The notes beneath the pieces are model-generated. The model saw only the letters and a list, made by a program, of their open reading frames with translations, ran no database searches and was not told the DNA's origin. From Halobacteriovoraceae bacterium (GTDB lineage: Bacteria; Bdellovibrionota; Bacteriovoracia; Bacteriovoracales; Bacteriovoracaceae): a DNA stretch of 62,307 nt. Numbering within the stretch: position 1 is the stretch's first letter; each line of letters begins with the position of its first letter. The stretch spans positions 1-62,307 of the forward strand of contig PAVS01000021.1 in the NCBI GenBank assembly GCA_002713145.1, given 5' to 3'. Below, piece after piece: positions 1 through 8,728 of the stretch. Made by a program: the position numbers and the translations under genes.

Positions 1-6
1 ATTTTT

Positions 7-84
<78 letters not shown>

Positions 85-126
85 TGATTTTATATGTTGT
101 TGAAAGTCCCAAAATTTCAGCATTTT

Positions 127-157
127 AAAAAAGCCCACGTTGATGGGCTTTTTTTTT
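127..157 (+). terminator. rho-independent terminator after tRNA-Pro
   Basis: Stem AAGCCCA (131-137) and TGGGCTT (144-150) with a 6-base loop. It is followed by a T run to 157 and preceded by an A run, so it could work in both directions. It separates the tRNA from the downstream CBS-domain gene. Confidence 0.9.
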
Positions 158-247
158 CGGTAACTATCAACTCAACCACTTTTATAATAAATCTCCATAA
201 ACCCTTAACTTGCCTAATATATTAGATCTCGTTAATACTGCTAAAGT

Positions 248-1213
248 ATGACTTTGCTGCTGTTTTTTATCATTCTCTCTGTGGGTGTTTCTTTTCTGTG
301 TTCTATGCTGGAAGCGATCATTTTAAGTGTCACTCCGAGCTATTTGACTTCCCTTAAAGATAAAAATCCAAAATTATTTAAAGAGGTGGAGATTTTAAAG
401 TTGGATATTGAAAAGCCACTGGCTTCGATTCTTACTTTCAATACCATCGCGCATACGGTGGGTGCCGCTGGGGCGGGGGCTGAAGCTCAGAGAATATTTG
501 GAAGTGATGTGCTGGCGGTTTTTTCTGCCATCCTTACTTTTATTATTCTCTTTTTTAGTGAAATTATTCCTAAGTCCATAGGGGCTGGTTCGTGGCGATT
601 CTTTCTGCCCATGGCCGCTAAGATTTTAAAGCCCATGATTTTTATCTCCATGCCCATTGTGTGGCTCTCCAATAAAATCTCAAAACTTTTTAAAGAAAAA
701 GAAACGAAGATCTCACGAGATGAAATTGTGGCCATGGCCGAAATTGGTCTTAATGACGGAATTCTCGCCAAGGAAGAACATCGGACAATTTTGGAAGTGA
801 TTAAGTTTAGACAACTGACGGCCCAAGATATTTTCACTCCTAAAGAAAAGGTGAAAAGTATCAATATCAATGACAGCTTAGAGACGGCTTATCAGAAATT
901 GGATGAACATGGGTATTCGAGAGTCATAGTGTTTGGTGTGAATGAAAATGATATCAAAGGCTTTGCCTTAAGATCTCTTATCTTACAGGCTTATATTGAG
1001 GATAAAAATGAAACCATTGCTGATCTCGTCACCCCGATTCTCATTCTCGATGGTAGCACTCGATTGAGTACACTTTTTAAACGGCTCATGAATCGTCGGG
1101 AACATATCAGTGCGGTTGTGGATGAAAATGGAGAGTTCTCCGGAGTGGTCACCATGGAAGATATTATTGAGCATCTTATTGGAATTGATATATTTGATGA
1201 ACTAGATTTTTAG
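248..1213 (+). CDS. CNNM/CorC-type DUF21-CBS membrane protein
   Basis: A 321-residue protein with an N-terminal DUF21 (CNNM) transmembrane domain over roughly residues 1-150 and a CBS-domain pair over about 195-310. The DUF21 part is hydrophobic and carries the family-typical stretch ASILTFNTIAHTVGAAGAGA and the polar-hydrophobic FFSEIIPKSIGA. Family members are linked to Mg2+/Co2+ homeostasis or are loosely annotated as hemolysins; the substrate cannot be read from sequence. There is no C-terminal CorC/HlyC (transporter-associated) domain, so it is a short form of the family. mscL follows after 15 bases, suggesting co-transcription. There is no clear Shine-Dalgarno sequence; a TTGCCT (210-215) and TAATAC (233-238) pair with 17-base spacing lies almost at the ATG. 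Confidence 0.85.
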   Translation: MTLLLFFIILSVGVSFLCSMLEAIILSVTPSYLTSLKDKNPKLFKEVEILKLDIEKPLASILTFNTIAHTVGAAGAGAEAQRIFGSDVLAVFSAILTFIILFFSEIIPKSIGAGSWRFFLPMAAKILKPMIFISMPIVWLSNKISKLFKEKETKISRDEIVAMAEIGLNDGILAKEEHRTILEVIKFRQLTAQDIFTPKEKVKSININDSLETAYQKLDEHGYSRVIVFGVNENDIKGFALRSLILQAYIEDKNETIADLVTPILILDGSTRLSTLFKRLMNRREHISAVVDENGEFSGVVTMEDIIEHLIGIDIFDELDF

Positions 1214-1228
1214 ATAAAGGATAAATTA

Positions 1229-1633
1229 ATGAGCATGATGAAAGAGTTTAGAGAGTTTGCAGTCAAAGGTAATGTCGTGGATATGGCGGTTGGGATTATT
1301 ATCGGAACCGCTTTTGGTAAAATCGTGAAGTCGTTTGTAGACGACATCATTATGCCCCCCATAGGCCTTGCTGTGGGTGGAGTTGATTTTAAGGATTTAA
1401 GTGTTGTGCTAAAAGAAGCTTCCGGAGAAGTTGCTGCTGTTACAATTAATTATGGAAATTTTATTCAAACTCTGGTTGATTTTCTCATCATCGCCATGGC
1501 GATCTTTATGGCGGTGAGAACAATTAATCACCTCAAAAGAAAAGAGGAAGCCAAGCCTACACCCCCTCCTGCTACACCGCCAAAAGAAGAGCAGCTTTTG
1601 ACAGAAATCCGAGATCTTCTGAAAGACAAGTGA
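1229..1633 (+). CDS. mscL: large-conductance mechanosensitive channel MscL
   Basis: A 134-residue inner-membrane channel that opens under membrane tension to release solutes during hypo-osmotic shock. The N-terminal amphipathic helix [20 protein letters not shown] and the glycine-rich first transmembrane helix [20 protein letters not shown] are hallmark MscL sequence. The second helix spans about residues 75-98. A proline-rich linker ([10 protein letters not shown]) precedes the C-terminal bundle helix [14 protein letters not shown]. Length is normal for the family. A Shine-Dalgarno sequence AAAGGA lies upstream. It sits 15 bases after the CBS-domain gene, a plausible two-gene unit. Confidence 0.97.
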   Translation: MSMMKEFREFAVKGNVVDMAVGIIIGTAFGKIVKSFVDDIIMPPIGLAVGGVDFKDLSVVLKEASGEVAAVTINYGNFIQTLVDFLIIAMAIFMAVRTINHLKRKEEAKPTPPPATPPKEEQLLTEIRDLLKDK

Positions 1634-1722
1634 TTTGTGTCTATATTTAGACAAACTTAGATAAAGATTTAAATTTTTATTCCTCCTTTATTGTTACTCT
1701 ATGGGCAATATAAGGAGGAAAT

Positions 1723-2829
1723 ATGCTTGGTATAAAACACAGCGCCCCACAACTTGAAATTCAAACCCTCAATAACGGAAAATATGATTTAGAAAAATCA
1801 AAAACTAATAAATTTTCTATGATTGTCTTTTATCGCGGGTACCACTGCCCGGTTTGCAAAAAATACTTAGAAACACTCAATTCAAATTTAGCAGCTTATA
1901 AAGACTTAGGTGTGGCCGATATTATCGCTGTGTCGGGAGATACTAAAGAGCGGGCCCAAAAATCTTTTGAAGAATGGGATATCTCCAAACTTAATATTGG
2001 TTATGATCTTGATGAGCAAACCATGAGATCTTGGAATCTCTATCTTTCTAACTCTATTAAAGACGCCGAACCTCAAGTGTTTAATGAGCCTGGATTGTTT
2101 TTAATTGATAGTGATAAAAATTTATTTTATGTAGCCATCAATAGTATGCCATTTGGCAGACCTGATCTGGAAGGGTTTCACAAATCTTTAAAATTTATTA
2201 TAGATGAAGATTACCCGGCTCGCGGTCAATACCGTGAAGCAAGAAGCATAGACGAATCTGAACACAGAGAAAATACTAACCATGTGGATGATATGTTTAT
2301 CGATCGCTGGTCTCCCCGTGCCTTTGATAAAGATTATCATTTAACTGAGGATCAGCTCAATAAACTCTTTGGAGCGGCGAAGTGGACTCCGTCTTGTTAT
2401 AATGAACAACCTTGGAGCTTTAGAGTGGCTACTAATGATAGCCCTCAATTTCAAAAGTTTTTAGATCTGTTAGTGGATATGAATCAGGACTGGGCGAAAA
2501 ATGCATCGGCGATTGTTTTTATCATAGGGCGGAAAAAATTTGCTAAGAACGATAAGGATAATTCTGTCTATCAATTTGATTGTGGTGCTGCTTGGATGTC
2601 TCTTACTATGCAAGCAAGACTGATGGGTCTTTATACTCATGGTATGGCCGGAATAAAGAAAGATGATGTGAATAATTACTTTGACCTAGATACAGATAAA
2701 CAAGAAGTGATTTGCGGCTTTGCTGTGGGTAAGAATACCACTAAAGATGTGCTGCCAGAGAAGCTACAAGAAAAAGAGCACCTGCGTGGTAGAAACGATC
2801 TGGATGAATTTGTGGAATTTTATTCTTAA
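1723..2829 (+). CDS. peroxiredoxin-like / nitroreductase fusion protein
   Basis: A 368-residue cytoplasmic protein of two redox domains. Residues 1-170 form a thioredoxin-fold peroxiredoxin-like (AhpC/TSA) domain with the active-site motif FYRGYHCPVCKKYL, giving C42 and C45. Residues 192-368 form a nitroreductase-like FMN domain, starting FIDRWSPRAFD and containing a typical ACE-type segment (AKWTPSCYNEQPWSFRV). A short linker rich in charged residues (about 170-190) joins them. The reading frame is continuous, so this is a true fusion rather than two genes. It may pair flavin-based NAD(P)H oxidation with thiol peroxide or disulfide chemistry; that is inference. Strong Shine-Dalgarno sequence AAGGAGG. 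A terminator follows at 2843, so it is probably monocistronic. Confidence 0.85.
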   Translation: MLGIKHSAPQLEIQTLNNGKYDLEKSKTNKFSMIVFYRGYHCPVCKKYLETLNSNLAAYKDLGVADIIAVSGDTKERAQKSFEEWDISKLNIGYDLDEQTMRSWNLYLSNSIKDAEPQVFNEPGLFLIDSDKNLFYVAINSMPFGRPDLEGFHKSLKFIIDEDYPARGQYREARSIDESEHRENTNHVDDMFIDRWSPRAFDKDYHLTEDQLNKLFGAAKWTPSCYNEQPWSFRVATNDSPQFQKFLDLLVDMNQDWAKNASAIVFIIGRKKFAKNDKDNSVYQFDCGAAWMSLTMQARLMGLYTHGMAGIKKDDVNNYFDLDTDKQEVICGFAVGKNTTKDVLPEKLQEKEHLRGRNDLDEFVEFYS

Positions 2830-2842
2830 AGATAGGCATAAA

Positions 2843-2870
2843 AAAAGGGAACTCGTAAGTTCCCTTTTGT
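2843..2870. terminator. bidirectional rho-independent terminator
   Basis: Stem AAAAGGGAACT (2843-2853), loop CGTA, and AGTTCCCTTTT (2858-2868). The A run on the left and T run on the right let it serve both the plus-strand fusion gene and the minus-strand gene at 3013-3498. Confidence 0.88.
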
Positions 2871-3012
2871 GTGAACGACTTTCTTAACTCCAGTCTCACT
2901 GACTTTCTTCATCAAGCAACTTCGCTTCACTAAAAATAATATTATTATATTGAGTCCAAAATTAATTCTCTAAACGTTGTAGCGATCGTGCACAATAAAA
3001 TACATCTAGCTT

Positions 3013-3498
3013 TTATTTAATAATAATTTCTGTTTTGTCTAACCCTGGATAGTAAGTCAGATGCATATCCCAAGGATATCTATAATCACTTTGAGCGTAT
3101 GGGAAAAAATCATAAGAATATTTTCTGTAGTTTCTATTTTTGAATATTTTTTTCTTATTAAAAATAACTTTGACCTTTGCCAGGACTCTACCATCCTGAG
3201 TGACTTCAGCATGTGGTACGTAATGCCAAGGCATTGTCATACCAGACTTCCAGACATTAACATAAGGTTGAGAAATGTCTCTATGATAGATCTGTTGGTT
3301 GATACAAGAAAAATGATAAGTATCAAAATAGACTTCTAAAGTGCTTTCGTTCTCGTAGGTTGAGATGTTTTCAACTTGGCTGACCATTTGATGATCACTT
3401 TTTTCGCAATTGAGTGGGTATTTTGGTTCCACTTCCACATGAGTTTGAGCGAATAAATTAATTGCAAGTAGCATTGTGATGACTGAAATGAGCTGCAT
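3013..3498 (-). CDS. secreted protein of unknown function
   Basis: About 161 residues with an N-terminal signal peptide (MQLISVITMLLAINLFAQ) and no other membrane segment, so probably periplasmic or exported. The mature part is rich in Tyr, His and aromatic residues and holds two cysteines in the first half (NCEKSDH and HFSCINQ) that could form a disulfide. I do not recognise a family. The start at 3498 is preferred over the in-frame ATG at 3504 because TAGGA sits at a good distance upstream. It is separate from the next minus-strand gene by 86 bases. Confidence 0.7.
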   Translation of the reverse strand: MQLISVITMLLAINLFAQTHVEVEPKYPLNCEKSDHQMVSQVENISTYENESTLEVYFDTYHFSCINQQIYHRDISQPYVNVWKSGMTMPWHYVPHAEVTQDGRVLAKVKVIFNKKKIFKNRNYRKYSYDFFPYAQSDYRYPWDMHLTYYPGLDKTEIIIK

Positions 3499-3584
3499 AA
3501 ACATCCTAGAAAAATAGTTATTTCTAAAATGCTACTCTACTTAGATATCGCGATCAATTGTCGTGAATTTTTTACATATTCATT

Positions 3585-4640
3585 TTACTCTGCCCGAGAA
3601 CTAGGTTGATTTCTGCTGTTTGCTACCGCACCACTATTGTTTGGAGTTTCTTCTCCAAAATTTCTCCCTGAATCGGCAATAGCATTACTGTCACTGCTCT
3701 CATCGAGGATGCTGGTTATTGTACCTAGTCCTTGCAGGATACATGGACTTTCATATTCTATTGTTTCTTGAGGCACTCCTTCAATTCCAAGGGAAGCTAA
3801 ATCAAAACTTTCAAGATCTACTCTCTCAAGGTTTTCTTCAGCTTCCAGCGGAGCTGCTTCTCTGTTTCTCACTCTAGCCCTTCTTTCTTCTGTTGTTTCT
3901 TCGACTGGACGACCAAATCTAAGACCAGAGCCTCTTCTGTTATACAGACTTCGTCCGTCACTCAACTGAGTCGTATCCCCGGAGCCCCTCATCTGTATGA
4001 ATCTAGAAACTTCTACTTCTTTCATATTACCTGGAGTTCCTTCAAAAAACCTATAGGTGCTATACTCACTATTCCAGCCACTATTTACATTTCTATCAAT
4101 ATAAATGATTTTCCCTGAATCTGGATTACGCAATAAATATCGAGTGGCCCTGTTCTCAGGCAATTCCGGAATATTAATTTGACCACTATTTATACTCGCT
4201 TGAAAGGAAGAGCGGCTGTTATTACTTTCATCTCTTTGAATGAAGGGAAAAGTTGCGGGCTCGTTTTGTGCATCGACTTCTTGAGAGCCACTTGGCACCT
4301 TAAAAAACTGAGTCTGTCCCTGTTCATTTTGAACAGCGACACAGGAATCTTCTGGTCCGTGGTAAGTTGTATTTTCTGCGGAAAAGTTTTCTCCATTTAA
4401 TGAATCAGCAAGACTAATTCGATTGTTATAGCTGGCTTCTTTGACGGGTACTAATTCATTACTTCCGGCGCGTCTTATGAAATGCCGCTCTGAATATCCT
4501 TTTGATACTGTAATATAGGCATTTCCGCTAGGATCCTCTAAGTAATTTGAGACTTCATATTGATTGTCTTGAGATGATTGGCCCATTAAACTTGTAGAAA
4601 ACAGAAGAAAGAAAATAGAAAGTTGGAATTGCTTAAACAT
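3585..4640 (-). CDS. secreted low-complexity protein of unknown function
   Basis: A 351-residue exported protein: a signal peptide of about 20 residues (MFKQFQLSIFFLLFSTSLMG) is followed by a Ser/Asn/Glu/Arg-rich chain with predicted disorder, especially in the last 100 residues. Only two cysteines are visible (EDSCVAVQ and ESPCILQG). The repeated strand-like pieces FFEGTPGNMKEV and YFRRAGSNEL-type segments hint at beta structure in the middle, but no family is recognised. Shine-Dalgarno sequence GAGG lies five bases before ATG. It stands alone, with its 5' end facing the sulfatase promoter region. Confidence 0.7.
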   Translation of the reverse strand: MFKQFQLSIFFLLFSTSLMGQSSQDNQYEVSNYLEDPSGNAYITVSKGYSERHFIRRAGSNELVPVKEASYNNRISLADSLNGENFSAENTTYHGPEDSCVAVQNEQGQTQFFKVPSGSQEVDAQNEPATFPFIQRDESNNSRSSFQASINSGQINIPELPENRATRYLLRNPDSGKIIYIDRNVNSGWNSEYSTYRFFEGTPGNMKEVEVSRFIQMRGSGDTTQLSDGRSLYNRRGSGLRFGRPVEETTEERRARVRNREAAPLEAEENLERVDLESFDLASLGIEGVPQETIEYESPCILQGLGTITSILDESSDSNAIADSGRNFGEETPNNSGAVANSRNQPSSRAE

Positions 4641-4810
4641 AATTGCCTCGCTTAATGGGACTAGTATAGTCGCCTTATTTAAAGATATCGGTTCATTGTC
4701 CTAAATGCCTGATATGATAGGGGAAAGATTAAGAATACTTCATGTTTTTGAATTTATGTGACCTTAAAACAAGGCGTTTTTGTCTTCGCTTGTTCAAAGC
4801 CTGCCACTTA

Positions 4811-4840
4811 TTGACTCACATTGCTTAAGGCCCGTAAAAT
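4811..4840 (+). promoter_or_regulatory. sigma70-type promoter abutting the sulfatase start
   Basis: TTGACT at 4811-4816, an 18-base spacer and TAAAAT at 4835-4840. The -10 box ends six bases before the ATG at 4847 and no Shine-Dalgarno sequence exists between them, so transcription would begin at or next to the start codon (leaderless mRNA). Confidence 0.6.
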
Positions 4841-4846
4841 TAAATC

Positions 4847-6229
4847 ATGAAAAAACCTCAACTGAACCGAAGAAATGCTCTTAAATCTATCGCTGCAGGA
4901 ATGCTGGCCGCAGCTCACCCCAAAGCCTTAGCTGCTAGGGGAGATAATCCCAGCCTGTCATCCAATGGTCTGAATGTGCTCTTTATGACCGCTGACGATA
5001 TTGGTTGGAAAGATCTCTCTGTAGATGGAAATACCAATATCAAAACTCCTCACTTGGATCAACTGGCCAGTGAAGGGATACGTTTTGAAAATGCTTTTGG
5101 AGTGACCTCGTCTTGTTCTTCTTCAAGGGCTTCTTTTATAACGGGTCAGTATATTAGCACTCACGGTGTGGATGGCTTGACCCATAGATATTTACGTAAA
5201 CAGCTTTCTCCTTGGCGTATGACCATGCCTGATTATTTTAAGAGGGCTGGATATCACACTGCCATCCAAGGTAAGTGGCATGTGGCTCCTTTTTTTCCCA
5301 CGAGCTTTTATGGTTATCTCGATTCCCTGGGCTCTTCTATGCCTTGGAAGAGACATATTAAAAACCCAAAACAAATTCAGAAATATTTTAAAGCCGCAGG
5401 TATTAACAAAAGACCTTTTTATTTAGAGCTGAATTTTACAGATACTCATCGCAGTGCCAATGGAACTTTTTCTCAAGATCCAAAATTTGTGATTGACCCT
5501 GAAGAGATTGAAGTTCCAGCGTGGATGGGGCTTCCAAATTGGAAAGAAATCCGTGCAGACTTAGCTCGTTATTATGGCAAGTTATTGAGAACAGACTATT
5601 TAGTAGGTGAAACCCTAGCCGCTCTAAAAGCAAATGGATTAGAAAAAAATACCATCGTTATTTTTGTCAGTGATAATGGTTCACCATTTCCCGGTAATAA
5701 AATGGCCCTCCTCGATAGAGGAATTGGGACACCGCTTTTGATGAAGCTTCCGGGTCAAATCGATGCTGGGCAAGTGAGCAAAGCTTTTGTCAGCACCATT
5801 GATATTATGCCTACTGTGCTTGATTTATGCGAAGTTGAAGCCAGAAAAGAAATTGAGGGGCGCAGTTTTAAAAATATTCTTAAAGATTCTAAAGCTGATA
5901 AACATCGAGATTATATCTGTGCTGAGATGAATTTTCATGTGCAGTCGATTCCGATGAGGGCCATACGTACATCTCAATGGAAAGCGATTTATAATATGAG
6001 TGATTCTCCTCTTGGCTTAGATGATCTCCATGGAGTGGATTGGGCGATGAAGCTGTGTGAGCGTGAAGATCAGCCGTGGCTTAGGGCCAGACCCCCCTTT
6101 GAATTATATGATATCTCTCAAGATCCCTATGAGAAAATTAACTTAGCTGGACAAAAAAGTTTTGCAAGTGTTGAGGAAGAATTTAAACAACAATTGCAAA
6201 AGAATTGGCAAAAAACAAAGCTTGGCTAA
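4847..6229 (+). CDS. Tat-exported sulfatase (N-sulfoglucosamine sulfohydrolase-like)
   Basis: A 460-residue type I sulfatase of the alkaline phosphatase superfamily, predicted to hydrolyse sulfate groups in the periplasm. The N terminus NRRNALKSIAAGMLAAAHP looks like a twin-arginine signal. Metal ligands are visible as TADDIG (D50, D51) and VSDNG. The formylglycine site is SSCSSSRASFITGQ, with C90 the residue to be modified and R94 conserved. The usual proline at +2 is serine here (CxSxR rather than CxPxR), so maturation may be less canonical. GKWHV and GNK supply further active-site residues. The context around the cysteine resembles heparan-type N-sulfatases, but the substrate is unproven. 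It probably shares a transcript with the aldo/keto reductase 24 bases downstream, which also has a Tat-like leader. Confidence 0.88.
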   Translation: MKKPQLNRRNALKSIAAGMLAAAHPKALAARGDNPSLSSNGLNVLFMTADDIGWKDLSVDGNTNIKTPHLDQLASEGIRFENAFGVTSSCSSSRASFITGQYISTHGVDGLTHRYLRKQLSPWRMTMPDYFKRAGYHTAIQGKWHVAPFFPTSFYGYLDSLGSSMPWKRHIKNPKQIQKYFKAAGINKRPFYLELNFTDTHRSANGTFSQDPKFVIDPEEIEVPAWMGLPNWKEIRADLARYYGKLLRTDYLVGETLAALKANGLEKNTIVIFVSDNGSPFPGNKMALLDRGIGTPLLMKLPGQIDAGQVSKAFVSTIDIMPTVLDLCEVEARKEIEGRSFKNILKDSKADKHRDYICAEMNFHVQSIPMRAIRTSQWKAIYNMSDSPLGLDDLHGVDWAMKLCEREDQPWLRARPPFELYDISQDPYEKINLAGQKSFASVEEEFKQQLQKNWQKTKLG

Positions 6230-6253
6230 AGTATATTCTCATCGGAGGTTGAT

Positions 6254-7183
6254 ATGAATCGCAGAGAAGTACTTAAGTATCTATCGATGCTCAGTGTTGC
6301 TCAGTTCAATTTTCCCTTGAGCTCCTTTGCTGCAACTGATGACAAAAAAAAATTAGAACTACTCACTAAAATTATTCCTAGTACGGGAGAGAAAATTCCA
6401 GCGGTGGGCATGGGGACATGGATTACTTTTAATATAGGCCAGTCTAAAAATCTTCTGGAAGAGAGAGCGCAAGTTTTAAAAAAGTTTTTCGAATTGGGAG
6501 GGACTCTCATTGATTCTTCTCCTATGTATGGTTCTAGTGAAAAAGTGGTGGGAGAATTATTGGAAAAACTGAATAAGACTGATGAGGCATTTTGCGCCAC
6601 TAAGATTTGGACCTCTAACGATGATGAAGGAAAAGAGCAATTTAAAACTTCTCAAAAACTTTGGGGGGTGGATAAATTTGAATTGCAACAGGTGCATAAT
6701 TTAGTGAATTATGATCAGCATATTAAATTTCTGCGTGCTCAAAAAGAGCAGGGCAAAGTTAAGTACATAGGTATCACCACCTCTCATGGACGTAGACATG
6801 ATGAAATTGAAAAGCTTTTAAAAAAAGTGCCACTTGATTTTGTTCAACTCACATACAATTTAGAAAACTCACACGCGGATAAGAAACTGCTTGATCTGGC
6901 CCAAGAAAAGAAAGTGGCAGTGATCGCCAATAGACCCTTCGGAGGCGGAAGCCTTATTGATCGGTTGCAAAGAAGACCCTTGCCGGCCTGGGCAAAAGAA
7001 GTGGGAATAAAGACTTGGGCTGACTTTTTATTAAAATATATTATTTCCCATCCAGCTATAACCTGTGCCATTCCTGCCACCACCAAAGTTGAACATATGC
7101 AAGAGAATATGATGGCCGCTCATGGTGAGTACGTGGATGAAAAAATGCGAATTAAAATGAAAGAGTATTTTCTTAAATTATGA
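6254..7183 (+). CDS. Tat-exported aldo/keto reductase
   Basis: A 309-residue aldo/keto reductase, a (beta/alpha)8 NAD(P)H-dependent oxidoreductase. The catalytic tetrad is readable: D87 and Y92 in LIDSSPMYGSSEK, K117 in CATKIWT and H148 in LQQVHN. The N-terminal NRREVLKYLSMLSVAQ is twin-arginine-like, so it may be exported together with its cofactor, which is unusual for this family. It follows the sulfatase by 24 bases with its own Shine-Dalgarno sequence (GGAGG), and its stop overlaps the next gene's start (ATGA). A role in processing a sulfated or oxidised sugar alongside the sulfatase is inferred from context only. Confidence 0.88.
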   Translation: MNRREVLKYLSMLSVAQFNFPLSSFAATDDKKKLELLTKIIPSTGEKIPAVGMGTWITFNIGQSKNLLEERAQVLKKFFELGGTLIDSSPMYGSSEKVVGELLEKLNKTDEAFCATKIWTSNDDEGKEQFKTSQKLWGVDKFELQQVHNLVNYDQHIKFLRAQKEQGKVKYIGITTSHGRRHDEIEKLLKKVPLDFVQLTYNLENSHADKKLLDLAQEKKVAVIANRPFGGGSLIDRLQRRPLPAWAKEVGIKTWADFLLKYIISHPAITCAIPATTKVEHMQENMMAAHGEYVDEKMRIKMKEYFLKL

Positions 7184-7758
7184 TTTCTGACTTATCAACT
7201 TATAGTATTGAAAATTTTATCATGTTTTCCTATGAAGTTTATTGGTCTATGGTGGCCAGTTATAATACTGAGCTCTGGCCTTATCAATTAATTATTTTTG
7301 CTTTTAACATCTTTTTATTTTTCTCAATACTCAAAAGAAAGAATCTTAAATGGGTATTAGCCTTAGTAGGGATTTATCATGCAGTGATCGCGAACATCTT
7401 TTTTATCCAAAAGTTCGCCCTTATAAATACCGCCTCTGAATATATAGGCTATTTATATCTTCTGATCTCTTTTCTTCTTTTCTCTTTGGCTTTCAGATCC
7501 CAGAGGTGGAAAAAAAGTCATTCAAAAATAACTTTGGTGCTCATCGTCGTAGGGCTTTTTGTGCCCTTTCACTTCTTTCGACAATTTGAATTGACCCACA
7601 TCATGCTGGCGGGGTGGGGAAGCTTGAATACCTCTCTTTTGACCTTGGGCGTGCTGAGTTCTGTGCAGGATACAGGTAAGTATTTAAAAAAATTAATCTC
7701 TGCGTTGACACTTTTTTGGATTCTGCTTTATTTCACCGTGGCCATCTATTTAGATTAA
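7180..7758 (+). CDS. polytopic membrane protein (possibly DUF6064-like)
   Basis: A 192-residue inner-membrane protein with about five to six hydrophobic helices separated by short basic loops (for example KRKN and RSQRWKKSHSK). The early segment YNTELWPYQLIIFAFNI, with WPYQ before a helix, is reminiscent of the DUF6064 family, but I cannot confirm this without a search. It starts with an ATGA overlap on the aldo/keto reductase, so it is translationally coupled and is the third gene of the sulfatase unit. No catalytic motif is seen. Confidence 0.72.
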   Translation: MISDLSTYSIENFIMFSYEVYWSMVASYNTELWPYQLIIFAFNIFLFFSILKRKNLKWVLALVGIYHAVIANIFFIQKFALINTASEYIGYLYLLISFLLFSLAFRSQRWKKSHSKITLVLIVVGLFVPFHFFRQFELTHIMLAGWGSLNTSLLTLGVLSSVQDTGKYLKKLISALTLFWILLYFTVAIYLD

Positions 7759-7807
7759 AAGAATGATTCAATATTGAGCAAGTTTATGTTAATAAAATGT
7801 ATAGTGT

Positions 7808-7884
7808 CGGGGTGTAGCGCAGCCTGGTAGCGTAACGTCCTGGGGGGGCGGGGGTCGCTGGTTCGAATCCAGTCACCCCGACCA
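7808..7884 (+). tRNA. tRNA-Pro (anticodon GGG)
   Basis: The acceptor stem CGGGGTG pairs with CACCCCG, with discriminator A and encoded CCA at 7882-7884. The anticodon loop CTGGGGG gives GGG (proline). The first 29 bases are identical to the tRNA-Pro at position 7, while the anticodon arm and T stem differ. The anticodon stem has an A-G mismatch and a U-G pair. The two genes share origin or strong identity constraints and bracket a 7.7-kb segment. Confidence 0.95.
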
Positions 7885-8003
7885 TTTTTCATCATTATAC
7901 AATTCTTAGATGCAACAAAAAATTCATAATACTTCACCAAGGCTTCAACCAAATGCAACAGTCCTAAGGTAATTTAAGACTAATAAAACCTTAGGAGGAA
8001 AAA

Positions 8004-8579
8004 ATGAAAAATTTAAAAAAATTATTTGTGATACCTATGACGGTAGCCACACTTAGTCTTCCTGCATTTGGCAATATGGCCAGTAATAACGAAGCTGCAG
8101 ACATTATGTCTGAGGATATGAGATTAGATAGAGTTGAAAAAGCGCAAGAAGAGCGCGATATCACCGCTACTGAAGGTGCGATAAAAACAACTACGGCCTC
8201 AGTGAGAAAAGCTGAATTGCAAGAGATGGATGTTGAAGAGCTGCTGGATGATGAAGATAAATTTAACGGCCAAGAGGTCACCCTTCATGGTGAAGTAGAA
8301 AGAGTTATTGATAACAGAACTTTTGTATTAGAAAGTGGTGGGATCATTAATGACGAAGTCGTTGTGGTACTTGAAAAGGGTTTAAGCCCAGATGAAGTCG
8401 CAGGACTTATTCAAAAAGATCAAAAACTGATTGTTAAAGGTAAATTTAATAAATCAGCTCTCAGAGATCACTCTGTTGATCAGGAACTTTCTTATAAAGG
8501 GAGTGAATATGAAACGGATATGGATAAAACAGAGTCTTTTGTCTTAGGATCAGAAGTCAGAACACAACTTTCTGAGTAA
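8004..8579 (+). CDS. secreted protein with OB-fold-like domain
   Basis: A 191-residue exported protein with signal peptide MKNLKKLFVIPMTVATLSLPAFG. Residues about 30-75 are acidic and helical. Residues about 75-165 show the pattern of a bacterial OB-fold: FNGQEVTLHGEVERVIDNRTFVLE, then DEVVVVLEKG and LIVKGKF, as seen in small periplasmic OB-fold proteins related to YgiW. The assignment rests on strand pattern only. Strong Shine-Dalgarno sequence AGGAGG. A terminator at 8607 ends the unit, so the gene is probably monocistronic. Confidence 0.7.
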   Translation: MKNLKKLFVIPMTVATLSLPAFGNMASNNEAADIMSEDMRLDRVEKAQEERDITATEGAIKTTTASVRKAELQEMDVEELLDDEDKFNGQEVTLHGEVERVIDNRTFVLESGGIINDEVVVVLEKGLSPDEVAGLIQKDQKLIVKGKFNKSALRDHSVDQELSYKGSEYETDMDKTESFVLGSEVRTQLSE

Positions 8580-8606
8580 AAAACAATAATATATATTGTG
8601 ATATGG

Positions 8607-8638
8607 ACCAGGCATTTTTCTAAGTGCCTGGTTTTTTT
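8607..8638 (+). terminator. rho-independent terminator
   Basis: Stem ACCAGGCA (8607-8614) and TGCCTGGT (8625-8632) with a 10-base loop and a T run to 8638. It ends the OB-fold gene transcript. Confidence 0.92.
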
Positions 8639-8728
8639 ACGTTTAATTTAAGTCTAAAATTACTTTCAATTCAAATTAAAATTTTGTATGTTGCCTTCCA
8701 TTAAATAGAAATTCTACTTGGGGGAGAC

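Noticed and set aside
487..870. 127-residue minus-strand frame in the CBS-domain gene
   Set aside because: Shadow of the DUF21-CBS gene; no start signal.
7755..7958. 67-residue minus-strand frame over the second tRNA-Pro
   Set aside because: It reads antisense through a tRNA and has no support; similar spurious frames are common artefacts.
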